Below, piece after piece: positions 1 to 9,817 of a DNA stretch of 64,000 nt (position 1 is its first letter; each line of letters starts with the position of its first letter). Below the pieces are notes generated by a model. The model made no database searches, was not told the origin of the DNA, and was given only the letters and a program-made list of their open reading frames with translations. A program made the position numbers and the translations under genes. Source of the stretch: Kineobactrum sediminis (GTDB lineage Bacteria > Pseudomonadota > Gammaproteobacteria > Pseudomonadales > Halieaceae); assembly GCF_002868715.1 (NCBI RefSeq), contig NZ_PKLZ01000007.1:297314-361313 (forward strand), written 5' to 3'.

Positions 1-218
1 CCCCGGAGCTGCTCGACAGCCACTACGGTGAAGAAATCTGGGAGCTGTATGAGGAGGGGGAGCTAAGCCCCGAGCGTGTTCTTACCGGCCAGATTGAACA
101 GGACGATACCCCCGCGGACGTGGATTCCGTCATGCTCGAAATCAAGGCCGCCCTGGAGGAAGAGCAGGAGCGCCAGGAACGCATGCGCGAAGCCGAACTG
201 GGCCCGGACGCAGACTAG
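1..218 (+). CDS. C-terminal end of a RIO1-like serine/threonine kinase (partial)
   Basis: Only the last 71 codons lie in the window, read in frame from base 3 to the TAG at 216-218. The fragment is strongly acidic and helical, with an EEIWELYEEGEL segment, a DVDSV segment and a Glu/Arg-rich tail. From memory this matches the C-terminal extension of PA4780-type RIO1-family kinases of gammaproteobacteria. The kinase domain itself lies outside the window, so the assignment rests on this tail alone. An acidic C-terminal tail of some other protein cannot be excluded. Confidence 0.55.
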   Translation, partial: PELLDSHYGEEIWELYEEGELSPERVLTGQIEQDDTPADVDSVMLEIKAALEEEQERQERMREAELGPDAD

Positions 219-236
219 TGGGCCCGGGCGCAGGCT

Positions 237-1145
237 TCAGCTGCCGGGAAACTGGTATTCATGGCCCCAGAGGTCGCCAACGGTGCTCACAGTGGGTGTG
301 TAGGTAGACCAGTCCACCAGCAAGCCGTCATAGCCATATTCAATGGCGATACCACCGGGTGCCAGAACATAGAAAGAGCACATGTTGTCGTTCACGTGGC
401 GGCCCATGCTGGCCAGGATCGTGTGGCCGGCAGCCCGGGCGCGGTCCAGTGCCCGGCCCACTTCATCCAGCGTCTCCACCTCGACCATCACGTGCACTAC
501 ACCACCGGGGTAAGGGTGGTTGTAGAGAGCCAGTGAGTGCTGGCGCGGGTTATCCGCATGCAGGAACAGGATACTGGTCTCGGGTGCTCCCTCGGGCATG
601 GGTGGGTACAGCAAATCACTGACTCCCATACCCAGCAAATCGATATAGAAAGCGGCCGCTGCATCGCTATCGGGTGCGGGTAACACCGCGTGGCCAAAGC
701 CCAGGTCGCCACCGTATTCATCCCCGGTGATAAAGCGCCGCACACCCGCAGGCGAGATCAGCGGCGTGTAATCGAGACGACGACCATAGAACAATTCCAG
801 GTTGTTGCCGCAAGGGTCCTGCAGGCTGACGAATCCGGTCACACAGCGTCGCGCCGCAGCGTCACTGTCACCTTCCTCAAGTGTGTAGCCTGCCTCGCGC
901 AGACGTTCGCACAGGGCCAGCCAGTCGGTTTTGCTGCGACACTCCAGGCCGCAGGCCAGCAGGCCGTCTTCGGCCCCCGGCTCGAGCATAAAGCGAAACG
1001 GATGGTCGTCCATGCGCAGGAAGCGCGCCCCCAGCGAGTCTTCGCGCTTGGCGTCCATCAGGCCAAGAATATCGGTGCCAAAGCTCATCCAGGCTGGAAT
1101 GTCGGTACTGGCAATCCTGAGATAGCCGATGGTTGCAATGGACAT
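237..1145 (-). CDS. Type I extradiol dioxygenase, two-domain VOC protein (BphC/HsaC/TesB-like)
   Basis: This 302-residue protein has two vicinal-oxygen-chelate modules, the usual size of ring-cleaving extradiol dioxygenases. The second module keeps the expected 2-His-1-carboxylate iron site (His152, His218, Glu269) and the candidate active-site His203 and Tyr259. It would open a catechol-type ring meta to the hydroxyls. The start at 1145 is chosen over an in-frame ATG at 1217 because GGAG precedes it by a good spacing and the protein then begins directly with the first VOC strand. It is divergent from the acyl-CoA operon starting at 1418. That operon looks steroid-related, so a HsaC/TesB-like role on a catecholic steroid is plausible. 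The substrate is inferred, not shown. Confidence 0.8.
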   Translation of the reverse strand: MSIATIGYLRIASTDIPAWMSFGTDILGLMDAKREDSLGARFLRMDDHPFRFMLEPGAEDGLLACGLECRSKTDWLALCERLREAGYTLEEGDSDAAARRCVTGFVSLQDPCGNNLELFYGRRLDYTPLISPAGVRRFITGDEYGGDLGFGHAVLPAPDSDAAAAFYIDLLGMGVSDLLYPPMPEGAPETSILFLHADNPRQHSLALYNHPYPGGVVHVMVEVETLDEVGRALDRARAAGHTILASMGRHVNDNMCSFYVLAPGGIAIEYGYDGLLVDWSTYTPTVSTVGDLWGHEYQFPGS

Positions 1146-1417
1146 GATGTGGTCTCCGTAATTGTAAAATACTGGCAGCCCAGCCGCGTTTGTAATGGCT
1201 GTTGGCTTGGGGTGCACTCATCTTACGGTGCTTTGTTCGCAGCCGACAGCGTAAACGCAAGCAAGCACAGTGCTGGTATAAACAGTAAAACCCAATCCGG
1301 CGGATGCCAAAGGTGATCAGAAATGTCACTGGCTTTGTTCTATTGCGTCATTGAGCTGGCCCCTGCACTGTTCAATACTCATGCCCTCAACCTTGAACGC
1401 GCACGGAGCGGTGTCTT
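1146..1417. promoter_or_regulatory. Divergent intergenic region between dioxygenase and DUF35 operon
   Basis: These 272 bases must hold the promoters of both the dioxygenase (leftward) and the catabolic operon (rightward). I see no convincing sigma70 pair or operator palindrome, and no ORF that looks coding. Confidence 0.4.
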
Positions 1418-1867
1418 ATGCAAGCGACCGAACACCTGAGCCAGACTTTCGAGCTCGGTTTTACGTATACCCGATCTACCGGCCCGGTGGTGGGGCGGTT
1501 TTTGACCGGCCTGCGGGACCGGCGCATTATCGGCAACCGCGGCAGTGACGGCCGTGTCCTGGTGCCACCGGTTGAGTACGATCCGGTGACCGCCGCAGCG
1601 CTGGACGAGTTTGTCGAAGTGGGCGAGGAGGGCACCCTGGTGAGCTGGTGCTGGGTCAATGAACCACGGGCAGCACATCCGCTGGCCAAACCCTTTGCGT
1701 GGGCCATGGTACAGCTCGATGGCGCCGATGTGGCGATGATCCACTGCCTGGAAGCTCCCGGCGAAGATGCTCTGGCAACCGGAGCCCGGGTAAAAGTCAG
1801 CTGGGCCGCCGAGACCATCGGTTTTATCACCGATATTCGCTGTTTTACCCTGCTAGAGGAGGCGTAA
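1418..1867 (+). CDS. DUF35-type OB-fold protein lacking the zinc ribbon
   Basis: The 149-residue product has the DUF35/ChsH2-type layout: an N-terminal segment followed by an OB-fold (residues about 55-145). The N-terminal rubredoxin-like zinc ribbon is degenerate, because where the family has CxxC pairs this protein reads GNRGSDGRVLVPP with no cysteines. DUF35 proteins pair with thiolase-like or hydratase subunits and help bind acyl-CoA. GGAG lies upstream of the ATG. The next gene is a second DUF35 protein with an intact ribbon and starts 2 bases after this stop, so the two probably form a hetero-pair or serve the two thiolase-like proteins downstream. Confidence 0.75.
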   Translation: MQATEHLSQTFELGFTYTRSTGPVVGRFLTGLRDRRIIGNRGSDGRVLVPPVEYDPVTAAALDEFVEVGEEGTLVSWCWVNEPRAAHPLAKPFAWAMVQLDGADVAMIHCLEAPGEDALATGARVKVSWAAETIGFITDIRCFTLLEEA

Positions 1868-1869
1868 CC

Positions 1870-2385
1870 GTGGCTGAGCAGAAAGAGCCGGTTACCGGCA
1901 TAAAATCCCCGGTCTACCTGCATTACCGATTCACCGCGGGCAAGGCGCCAACACGCTTCCTGACGCGGCTCAAGGAGGGGGTGCTCACAGGCCAGCGCTG
2001 TCCCCGCTGCAGTAATGTCTATATCCCGCCACGAGGCTCCTGTCCCGCCTGCGGAGTTGCCACCGAAGAGGAGGTGACGCTGGGTAACAAAGCCACCGTG
2101 CAGTCGTTCACCATCGTTTCCATCCCGATTCCGGGCAACATTATCGAGCCTCCCTATGTGGTCGCCAATCTGGTACTGGACGGCGCCAATATCGCCTTCA
2201 TACACCTGCTCAGTGAATGTGTTAACGAAGAGATTCATATCGGCCAGCGGGTGCAGGCGGTATGGAAACCCAGCGAGGAGTGGGATTATGCAATGGATAA
2301 CATTCTTTATTTCAAACCGCTGGATGAGCCCGATGTACCCGTGGACCAGATTGGCCATATTCCGATCAGCGGGTGGAGGAGCTAA
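1870..2385 (+). CDS. DUF35 zinc-ribbon/OB-fold acyl-CoA-binding protein
   Basis: This 171-residue protein has an N-terminal zinc ribbon (CPRC about 25 residues before the OB-fold, then CPAC) and a C-terminal OB domain: the canonical DUF35 architecture. The GTG start at 1870 is supported by a strong GAGGAGG Shine-Dalgarno ending 6 bases upstream. Longer in-frame starts would overlap the preceding gene deeply. Known DUF35 partners include the Ltp2 steroid aldolase and the ChsH1-H2 hydratase, where the protein contacts the CoA ester. It is immediately followed by two thiolase-fold genes, which fits such a complex. Activity of its own is not expected. Confidence 0.85.
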   Translation: MAEQKEPVTGIKSPVYLHYRFTAGKAPTRFLTRLKEGVLTGQRCPRCSNVYIPPRGSCPACGVATEEEVTLGNKATVQSFTIVSIPIPGNIIEPPYVVANLVLDGANIAFIHLLSECVNEEIHIGQRVQAVWKPSEEWDYAMDNILYFKPLDEPDVPVDQIGHIPISGWRS

Positions 2386-2388
2386 CGT

Positions 2389-3447
2389 ATGCGTGATATA
2401 GCCGTTGTTGCTTTCAGCCAGTCCATCTGCGTCGCCGACGCCGGCGCCGTCAATGAGGTAGAGCTCATTATGCCGCAGTTGCAGGCGGTGTATGACCAGC
2501 TTGGTCTGGCCAGTGCCCAGGACGTGGATTTTGTCTGCTCCGGGAGCTGTGACTACCTGCAGGGCGCGGCATTTGCCTTCGTCGCCGGGGTTGATGCCCT
2601 CGGCGCGGTACCACCCATCCGCGAATCCCACGTGGAAATGGATGCCGCCTGGGCGCTGTATGAATCCATGCTTAAAATCCGTATGGGGCATGCGGATTCC
2701 GCGCTCATTTACGGGTTCTCCAAGTCGTCCCCCGGGGAATTACCCATTGTTTTGTCCCAGCGACTGGACCCTTACTACCTGGCTCCGCTGTGGCTGGATA
2801 TCGTATCCCTTGCCGCCCTGCAGGCCCGAATGCTCCTGGACAGGGGGCTTGTCAGCGAACGCGAGATGGCCGAGGTGGTGGTGCGTTCCCGGCGCAACGC
2901 CATGGCGAACCCGCAGGCTCAGTTGGCGGGAGAGGTGTCCGTTGAAGCATTGCTGGCCGAGCCTGCATTCGTCGCGCCGTTGCGGCGTACGGATTGTTGC
3001 CCGGTATCCGACGGCGCCGCCGCCATGGTGATCGCCACGGTAGAGCAGGCGCAAGCCTGGGGTAAACCCTACGCCCTCATTACCGGCATTGATCATCGCA
3101 TTGAGAACCACAACCCGTGTCTGCGTGACCTGACCGATTCGGTCTCCACGCGACAGGCGGCGGAGGCTGCCGGCGTTGCCGGTGGCGCGGTTGATATCGC
3201 CGAAATCCACGCCCCCTTCAGCCACCAGGAAATTCTTTTGCAGCGCGCACTGGGGCTGGGCGGGGACACCGTCATCAACCCCAGCGGCGGCGTCCTGGCG
3301 GGAAACCTTATGATGGCGTCGGGCTTGGCTCGAGTGGGTGAAGTGTTCCGCCGCATTGTTGCCGGGGAGGCCCGTCGCGGTGTGGCTCACGCCACCAGCG
3401 GCCCCTGCCTGCAACACAACCTGGTTGCTGTTCTGGAGGGCGTGTAA
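2389..3447 (+). CDS. Thiolase-like protein without the nucleophilic cysteine (lipid-transfer/aldolase-type)
   Basis: The 352-residue protein has a thiolase fold by its N-terminal core and its C-terminal NPSGGVLAGN loop. Where thiolases carry the nucleophilic Cys, the sequence reads ESHVEMDAAWAL, with no Cys. The His of the usual C-terminal GHP loop is also replaced (GNL). It is therefore probably not a Claisen thiolase. It could be an Ltp2-like retro-aldolase for steroid side chains or a structural partner of the next gene. It begins 3 bases after the DUF35 gene, and its TAA overlaps the next ATG by one base, so expression is tightly coupled. Confidence 0.75.
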   Translation: MRDIAVVAFSQSICVADAGAVNEVELIMPQLQAVYDQLGLASAQDVDFVCSGSCDYLQGAAFAFVAGVDALGAVPPIRESHVEMDAAWALYESMLKIRMGHADSALIYGFSKSSPGELPIVLSQRLDPYYLAPLWLDIVSLAALQARMLLDRGLVSEREMAEVVVRSRRNAMANPQAQLAGEVSVEALLAEPAFVAPLRRTDCCPVSDGAAAMVIATVEQAQAWGKPYALITGIDHRIENHNPCLRDLTDSVSTRQAAEAAGVAGGAVDIAEIHAPFSHQEILLQRALGLGGDTVINPSGGVLAGNLMMASGLARVGEVFRRIVAGEARRGVAHATSGPCLQHNLVAVLEGV

Positions 3448-4607
3448 TGGCTGAATTGGCTGCAGTGGTCGGCATTGGCCAGACCCGTTATAAAACCCGG
3501 CGCGGCGACGTCTCCATGGCCGGTCTGCTGCGCGAAGCCGTAGACCGTGCGCTGGTGGACGCCGGCGTTGAATTCGCGGATATTGACGCGGTGATTATCG
3601 GCAAGGCGCCGGACATGTTTGAAGGTGTGGTCATGCCGGAAAGCTATCTCGCGGATGCCCTTGGCGCTGTCGGCAAACCGATGATGCGGGTGCACACCGC
3701 CGGTTCTGTGGGTGGCTCCACAGCGCTGGTGGCGGCCTCCCACGTCCAGAGCGGAACTTTCAAGCGGGTGCTTGCCGTCACCTACGAAAAGCAGTCCGAG
3801 TCCAATGCCATGTGGGCGCTGTCCACGCCGCAACCGTTTGCGGTGCATCTGAACGCCGGGGCCGGGGGTTATTTCGCGCCGATTATCCGGGAATATATCC
3901 GTCGTTCAGGTGCGCCGTATAACGTTGGCATCAAGGTTGCCGTGAAAGACCGCCTGCACGGTGCGCGCAATCCTCTGGCGCATCTGCAGCTGCCCGATAT
4001 TACCGAGCAGGAAGTCGAGGACTCGATGATGCTCTGGGACCCACTGCGCTTCCTGGAAGCCTGTCCCTCATCGGATGGTGCCTGCGCCATGGTTATTTCC
4101 GCTGCCGACAGCGTCACCGGCACCAAGCCGCCGGCCTGGATTCGCGGCGGCGCGATGCGCTCCGAGCCCACCATGTTTGCGGGCAGGGAAGAGGTTAGTC
4201 CAAGGGCTGGCCGCGACTGCGCAGCGGATGTCTATGCCCAGGCCGGCATCACCCATCCGCGCAAGGATCTCGATTGCGCTGAAATCTATGTACCCTTCAG
4301 CTGGTATGAGCCGATGTGGCTGGAGAACCTGGGTTTTGCCGGGGAGGGCGAGGGCTGGAAGCTGACCATGGAGGGAGCCACGTCCCTGGATGCAGGAGGT
4401 GATATTCCCTGGAACTGTTCCGGTGGTGTACTGTGTTCAAACCCGATTGGCGCATCGGGTATGATACGTTTTGCCGAGGCCGCGCGGCAGGTGCGGGGCG
4501 ATGCCGGAAACCACCAGGTGGAAGGTGCCCGCCTGGCAATGGGGCATGCCTATGGCGGTGGTGCGCAATTTTTTGCAATGTGGGTAGTTGGCGCGGACAA
4601 GCCCTGA
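3447..4607 (+). CDS. SCP2/Ltp2-type thiolase-fold protein lacking catalytic Cys
   Basis: This 386-residue thiolase-superfamily protein starts with the VVGIGQTRY segment typical of lipid-transfer thiolases. The nucleophile region reads VHTAGSVGGST, without Cys, and the C-terminal loop reads GGVLCSNPIGASG instead of a GHPxG motif. In Ltp2 from steroid degraders, loss of the thiolase Cys goes with retro-aldol cleavage of a hydroxylated side-chain CoA ester in complex with a DUF35 protein. Here two DUF35 genes sit directly upstream. Start: the ATG overlaps the previous stop codon (TAATG). The specific steroid substrate is inference. Confidence 0.75.
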   Translation: MAELAAVVGIGQTRYKTRRGDVSMAGLLREAVDRALVDAGVEFADIDAVIIGKAPDMFEGVVMPESYLADALGAVGKPMMRVHTAGSVGGSTALVAASHVQSGTFKRVLAVTYEKQSESNAMWALSTPQPFAVHLNAGAGGYFAPIIREYIRRSGAPYNVGIKVAVKDRLHGARNPLAHLQLPDITEQEVEDSMMLWDPLRFLEACPSSDGACAMVISAADSVTGTKPPAWIRGGAMRSEPTMFAGREEVSPRAGRDCAADVYAQAGITHPRKDLDCAEIYVPFSWYEPMWLENLGFAGEGEGWKLTMEGATSLDAGGDIPWNCSGGVLCSNPIGASGMIRFAEAARQVRGDAGNHQVEGARLAMGHAYGGGAQFFAMWVVGADKP

Positions 4608-4641
4608 CCTCACACGGTTATTCACGCCACGGAGATAATAA

Positions 4642-6270
<1,629 letters not shown>

Positions 6271-6289
6271 ACAAGTGGAGTAAATAATC

Positions 6290-7108
6290 TTGCAGGAACT
6301 CGAAATCAGTACCCCAAGCTGCCTGGTGCAGCAAGACGGTGCAGTCCTGGTGGTGACACTGAATCGACCGGAGGCGAAGAATGCCTTCAATCCGGCCATG
6401 TTGCTGGGTATGTACCGGGCCTGGCGTCGTCTGGACGAAGACCCCGTCCTGCGCTGCGCCATCCTTACCGCCAATGGCGACACCTTTTGTGCAGGCATGG
6501 ATCTCAAGGCCGGCGCCGATGGAGACCAGGGCGCCAGCGAAGAATTCATGGCCCTGATGGGCACCGTGCCCAACCTTCACTGGCAGGCACTGTTGCGTGA
6601 CAATCGCCCGAATAAACCACTGATCCTGGCCGTGGAAGGTTATGCCCTGGCCGGCGGTACCGAGATCCTCCAGGGCACGGATATTCGCGTTGCCGCAGAT
6701 AATGCCGTATTTGGTGTTACCGAAGTCGCCCGGGGGTTGTATCCTATGGCCGGGTCCACCGTGCGCCTGCGCCGGCAGATTCCCTACTGCCTGGCGGCAG
6801 AGATGCTGTTGTGTGGCGAGCATATCAGCGCGCGGCAGGCGCTGGACTGGGGGCTGGTCAATAAACTGGTCGCCCCGGGCGCAACCCTGGCCGCCGCCCG
6901 GGAGTACGCGGCCAAAATCTGTGCCAATGCCCCGCTGGCGGTGGCTGCGGTTACCCGCTCGCTGCGCGAACACCAGGAGTGCATGGCGGAAGACGACGCC
7001 ATGCTGGCCTCGGATGCACTCGCCGGGCCGGTCTTCGCCTCGGCCGATGCCAAAGAAGGCATGCGCGCCTTCAAGGAAAAACGTCCCGCACAGTTCAGGG
7101 GCGAATAA
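6290..7108 (+). CDS. Enoyl-CoA hydratase, EchA19-like
   Basis: This 272-residue crotonase has an intact oxyanion-hole segment (CAGMDLKAG) and both catalytic glutamates: one in GGTEILQGTD and one in FGVTEVARG. The run through LYPMAGS and VRLRRQIPY is, from memory, very close to mycobacterial EchA19, a hydratase of steroid side-chain enoyl-CoAs. The start is a TTG at 6290 preceded by TGGAG with a 9-base spacer; no ATG gives a better N-terminus. It follows the acyl-CoA synthetase by 19 bases and would act one step later, hydrating the enoyl-CoA. Confidence 0.82.
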   Translation: MQELEISTPSCLVQQDGAVLVVTLNRPEAKNAFNPAMLLGMYRAWRRLDEDPVLRCAILTANGDTFCAGMDLKAGADGDQGASEEFMALMGTVPNLHWQALLRDNRPNKPLILAVEGYALAGGTEILQGTDIRVAADNAVFGVTEVARGLYPMAGSTVRLRRQIPYCLAAEMLLCGEHISARQALDWGLVNKLVAPGATLAAAREYAAKICANAPLAVAAVTRSLREHQECMAEDDAMLASDALAGPVFASADAKEGMRAFKEKRPAQFRGE

Positions 7109-7134
7109 CCCACCATTTGTCACGGAACCAATAC

Positions 7135-7809
7135 ATGTCTGATCACGCACAAGCCTTCAGTGCTGTTGTTGCGCAACGTCGCTCGCTGAGAGCCTTTTTG
7201 CCGGAACCGGTTGCCCCGGAGACCCTGCGAGCCATTTTCGAGGACGCGGCGAGAGCGCCGAGTAATTGTAATACCCAGCCATGGGTGGTCCACCTGGTGT
7301 CCGGAGAGACGCTGGAGCGCCTTCGGCAGAAGCTCCCTGCGGACTTTATGGCCGGCCGGATGAGTATGGATTTCCCCTACGACGGCAAGTATGAAGGTGT
7401 TTACAAGGAGCGGCAGTACGGTGCCGCCCAGGCATTATACGACGCGATGGATATTCCCCGGGAAGAGAAAGCTCGCCGCCACGAAGCGTTCATGCGCAAC
7501 TTCACCTTCTTTGACGCACCGCATGTCGCCTTCCTGTTTTTACCGGAACCCTTCGGTCTTCGCGAAGCCGCGGACCTGGGCATGTTTGCCCAGACCCTGA
7601 TGCTGTCGATGTCCGCCCATGGGCTGGGTTCCTGTCCGCAAACCGCACTCAGTTTCCAGGTTGATTTGCTGCGCGAGGAACTTGGCGTGCAGCCCGAGCA
7701 CAAGCTCCTGTTCGGCATCTCCTTTGGCCACCCGGACCCGGACGCGCCCGCCAACCAATGCGTTACCAAGCGTGCGGCGCTGGACGACTTCGTGATATTT
7801 CACCACTAA
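7135..7809 (+). CDS. Nitroreductase-family flavoprotein
   Basis: The 224-residue protein begins with the family hallmark RRSLRAFLPEPV (FMN phosphate-binding Arg cluster). It continues with ARAPSNCNTQPW and ends with a GISFGHPDPDAPAN segment: a complete NfsA/NfsB-type FMN oxidoreductase. The ATG at 7135 is chosen because an upstream frame extension overlaps the hydratase gene and reads as non-coding. Its place between two crotonases in one operon suggests a redox step on a CoA-ester intermediate or on an enone, but no specific substrate can be read from the sequence. Confidence 0.8.
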   Translation: MSDHAQAFSAVVAQRRSLRAFLPEPVAPETLRAIFEDAARAPSNCNTQPWVVHLVSGETLERLRQKLPADFMAGRMSMDFPYDGKYEGVYKERQYGAAQALYDAMDIPREEKARRHEAFMRNFTFFDAPHVAFLFLPEPFGLREAADLGMFAQTLMLSMSAHGLGSCPQTALSFQVDLLREELGVQPEHKLLFGISFGHPDPDAPANQCVTKRAALDDFVIFHH

Positions 7810-7821
7810 CGGACAACTGCA

Positions 7822-8604
7822 ATGGTCTCTTCTTCATTACCGGAATCGCTTCTGCAGGAACAGGTCGGGCGGGTACGGGTGCTGACGCTGAACCGTCCGC
7901 AAAAGAAAAATGCCATCAACGATGCGCTGTGGATTGCCATTCGCGAAGCGTTCAGGTCCGCCGCTGAGGACGAGAGCGTGGCCTGTGTGGTGCTTACCGG
8001 GGCCGGCGACAGTTTCAGTGCCGGGGTCGACCTGTCCAGTTTCGGCGGCACTCCGGGCGAGGAACCGCATCCGTTTGAGAGTGCGGCGCGGGCAGTGGCG
8101 GAATTTGACAAGCCGCTGCTGGTGGCTGCCCGGGGAGTCGCCGTGGGCGGGGGCGCGACAGTCCTGTTCCACGCCGATGTTGTTTACGCAGGTGCCAGTT
8201 TGCGCCTGCGACTGCCCTTTGCCAGCCTGGGACTGGCCCCGGAATGGGCGAGCAGTTATATGTTGCAGGCGAATATAGGTGCGCAGCGAGCCGCAGAATT
8301 GTTTTACACGGCTGAGTGGATTAATGCGGAGAAGGCACTGGCGTTGGGTATTGTTGCACATGTTGTCGACGACGCCGACTTGCTGGACTACGCGATGGAA
8401 CGGGCCCGCCAGATTGCCCAGTGGCCGGTAAGCTCGCTGCGGGAAATAAAGCACTGCCTGCGGTTGCCGCACAGGGCGGCGATCGATGCCGCCTTTGTCG
8501 CCGAAGAGGCGGCGATGGCCCGTCAGGCTGGATCTGCGGATAACATCGAAGCTCTCACTGCCTTCCTCGAAAAACGCCCCCCTCGCTGGGACTCTTCTGA
8601 TTGA
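7822..8604 (+). CDS. Crotonase-family protein, enoyl-CoA delta-isomerase-like
   Basis: The 260-residue crotonase keeps the oxyanion-hole segment (SAGVDLSSF) but lacks the first hydratase glutamate (GGGATVLFHAD). The only likely catalytic acid is in LGLAPEWASSY, in the position used by Eci2/PECI-type delta3,delta2-enoyl-CoA isomerases. It is therefore better read as an isomerase than a hydratase. It is the last gene of the operon, starting 12 bases after the nitroreductase. A convergent riboflavin gene follows 48 bases downstream. It would shift double bonds in unsaturated acyl-CoA intermediates. Confidence 0.75.
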   Translation: MVSSSLPESLLQEQVGRVRVLTLNRPQKKNAINDALWIAIREAFRSAAEDESVACVVLTGAGDSFSAGVDLSSFGGTPGEEPHPFESAARAVAEFDKPLLVAARGVAVGGGATVLFHADVVYAGASLRLRLPFASLGLAPEWASSYMLQANIGAQRAAELFYTAEWINAEKALALGIVAHVVDDADLLDYAMERARQIAQWPVSSLREIKHCLRLPHRAAIDAAFVAEEAAMARQAGSADNIEALTAFLEKRPPRWDSSD

Positions 8605-8652
8605 GGCCCCGAGATACGCGTATTTTGCGCGAAACTCCGGGCTCTCTTCGCT

Positions 8653-9765
8653 TCAGGGCTGGATGAACTCGGTCACTTCGAGGTTAAAGCCGGAGAGGGC
8701 GTTGAAGCGTATCGGCGCCGACATCAGCCGCATCTTGCCGATTCCCAGGCGCTTCAGGATTTGTGCGCCGGTGCCGATCACCCGGTAATTACCGATGCCG
8801 TCGTAACTGCTGCCAGCCACACTCTGGGTCGCGGGGAACTCGATAACCTCTGCCAGGGCCTGCCGGGCGCTGAACGGCTGTCCGATCAGGACCAGGGCAC
8901 CGCTGCCCTCAGCGGCGATACATTGTAACGCGCGGCGACAGGACCAGCCGGGAGTTTCATCGGCAATCAGGGTGCTGAATACATCGCGCAGTACATTCAG
9001 GGTTTGTACCCGTACCGGGGTTGCCGAGTCCTCGACGGCTGTACCCAGGGTGAGCGCGTAATGCAGGGTATCGTCAATCAGGTCGCTGAAGGTGTGCAAC
9101 TGGAATTCGCCGAATTCGGTGAGTACGGGTTTGCTGTCGGCAAGCTCCACGGACTGCTCGTGCAGCGAGCGGTATTCGATCAGGTCAGCGATGGTACCCA
9201 TGCGCAAGCCGTGATGCTCGGCAAAGACCTCCAGCTGTGGACGCCGCGCCATGGTACCGTCCTCATTCATGATCTCGACGATCAGCGCCGCCGGCTCAAA
9301 GCCTGCCATGCGGGCAAGGTCAACCCCCGCTTCGGTATGCCCGGCGCGGCGTAATACGCCGCCGGATTTTGCCACCAGGGGGAAGATATGGCCCGGCTGG
9401 GTGATATCCCGGGGTTTTGCATCCGCGGCCACCGCGGACCGCACCGTGTGGGCGCGCTGGATTGAGCTGATGCCCGGCCCCTTGCGCTCGGCGGCGTCAA
9501 TGGACACGGTGAAATTGGTTTCGTGCTGGGAGCGGTTGTCGCGCACCATCAGTGGCAACCGCAATTGCCGCGCCCGCTGTTCAGTGATCGGCATGCAGAT
9601 CAGGCCACAAGCCTCGCTGGCAAAAAACGTGATGATTTCCGGTGTCACCGCTTCCGCGGCAACAATCAGGTCGCCTTCATTTTCCCGGTCCTCGTCATCC
9701 ATGAGGATAACCATCTTGCCGGCGCGAATGTCGTCGAGAATGTCAGGGATACTGCTCAGTGCCAT
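8653..9765 (-). CDS. ribB: 3,4-dihydroxy-2-butanone-4-phosphate synthase with degenerate GTP cyclohydrolase II-like domain
   Basis: Residues 1 to about 200 form an intact RibB domain, with the acidic loop DDEDRENEGD, the RAGHTEAGVDL segment and the MNEDGTMAR segment. Residues about 210-370 follow the RibA fold, but the zinc-binding cysteines and the GTP-site signature are missing, so GTP cyclohydrolase II activity is unlikely. This is the RibBX arrangement seen in many proteobacteria. It makes the four-carbon riboflavin precursor from ribulose 5-phosphate. No ribD, ribE or ribH is nearby. Only 52 bases separate it from the acetyltransferase gene upstream on the same strand, too short for an FMN riboswitch, so it is probably co-transcribed with that gene. 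Confidence 0.88.
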   Translation of the reverse strand: MALSSIPDILDDIRAGKMVILMDDEDRENEGDLIVAAEAVTPEIITFFASEACGLICMPITEQRARQLRLPLMVRDNRSQHETNFTVSIDAAERKGPGISSIQRAHTVRSAVAADAKPRDITQPGHIFPLVAKSGGVLRRAGHTEAGVDLARMAGFEPAALIVEIMNEDGTMARRPQLEVFAEHHGLRMGTIADLIEYRSLHEQSVELADSKPVLTEFGEFQLHTFSDLIDDTLHYALTLGTAVEDSATPVRVQTLNVLRDVFSTLIADETPGWSCRRALQCIAAEGSGALVLIGQPFSARQALAEVIEFPATQSVAGSSYDGIGNYRVIGTGAQILKRLGIGKMRLMSAPIRFNALSGFNLEVTEFIQP

Positions 9766-9817
9766 GGGCGCCTCAGGATTCGGCGGGGAGTCCCCGCCGG
9801 GTCGTGTTCAGAGTGGA

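Noticed and set aside
1387..2691. 434-residue minus-strand ORF opposite the DUF35 genes
   Set aside because: It runs antisense to two clear DUF35 genes with strong ribosome sites and shows no family motif; it is a shadow of the high GC coding strand.
9766..9817. FMN riboswitch upstream of ribB
   Set aside because: Only 52 bases separate ribB from the preceding same-strand gene, too short for the RFN element, and no RFN motifs are visible.
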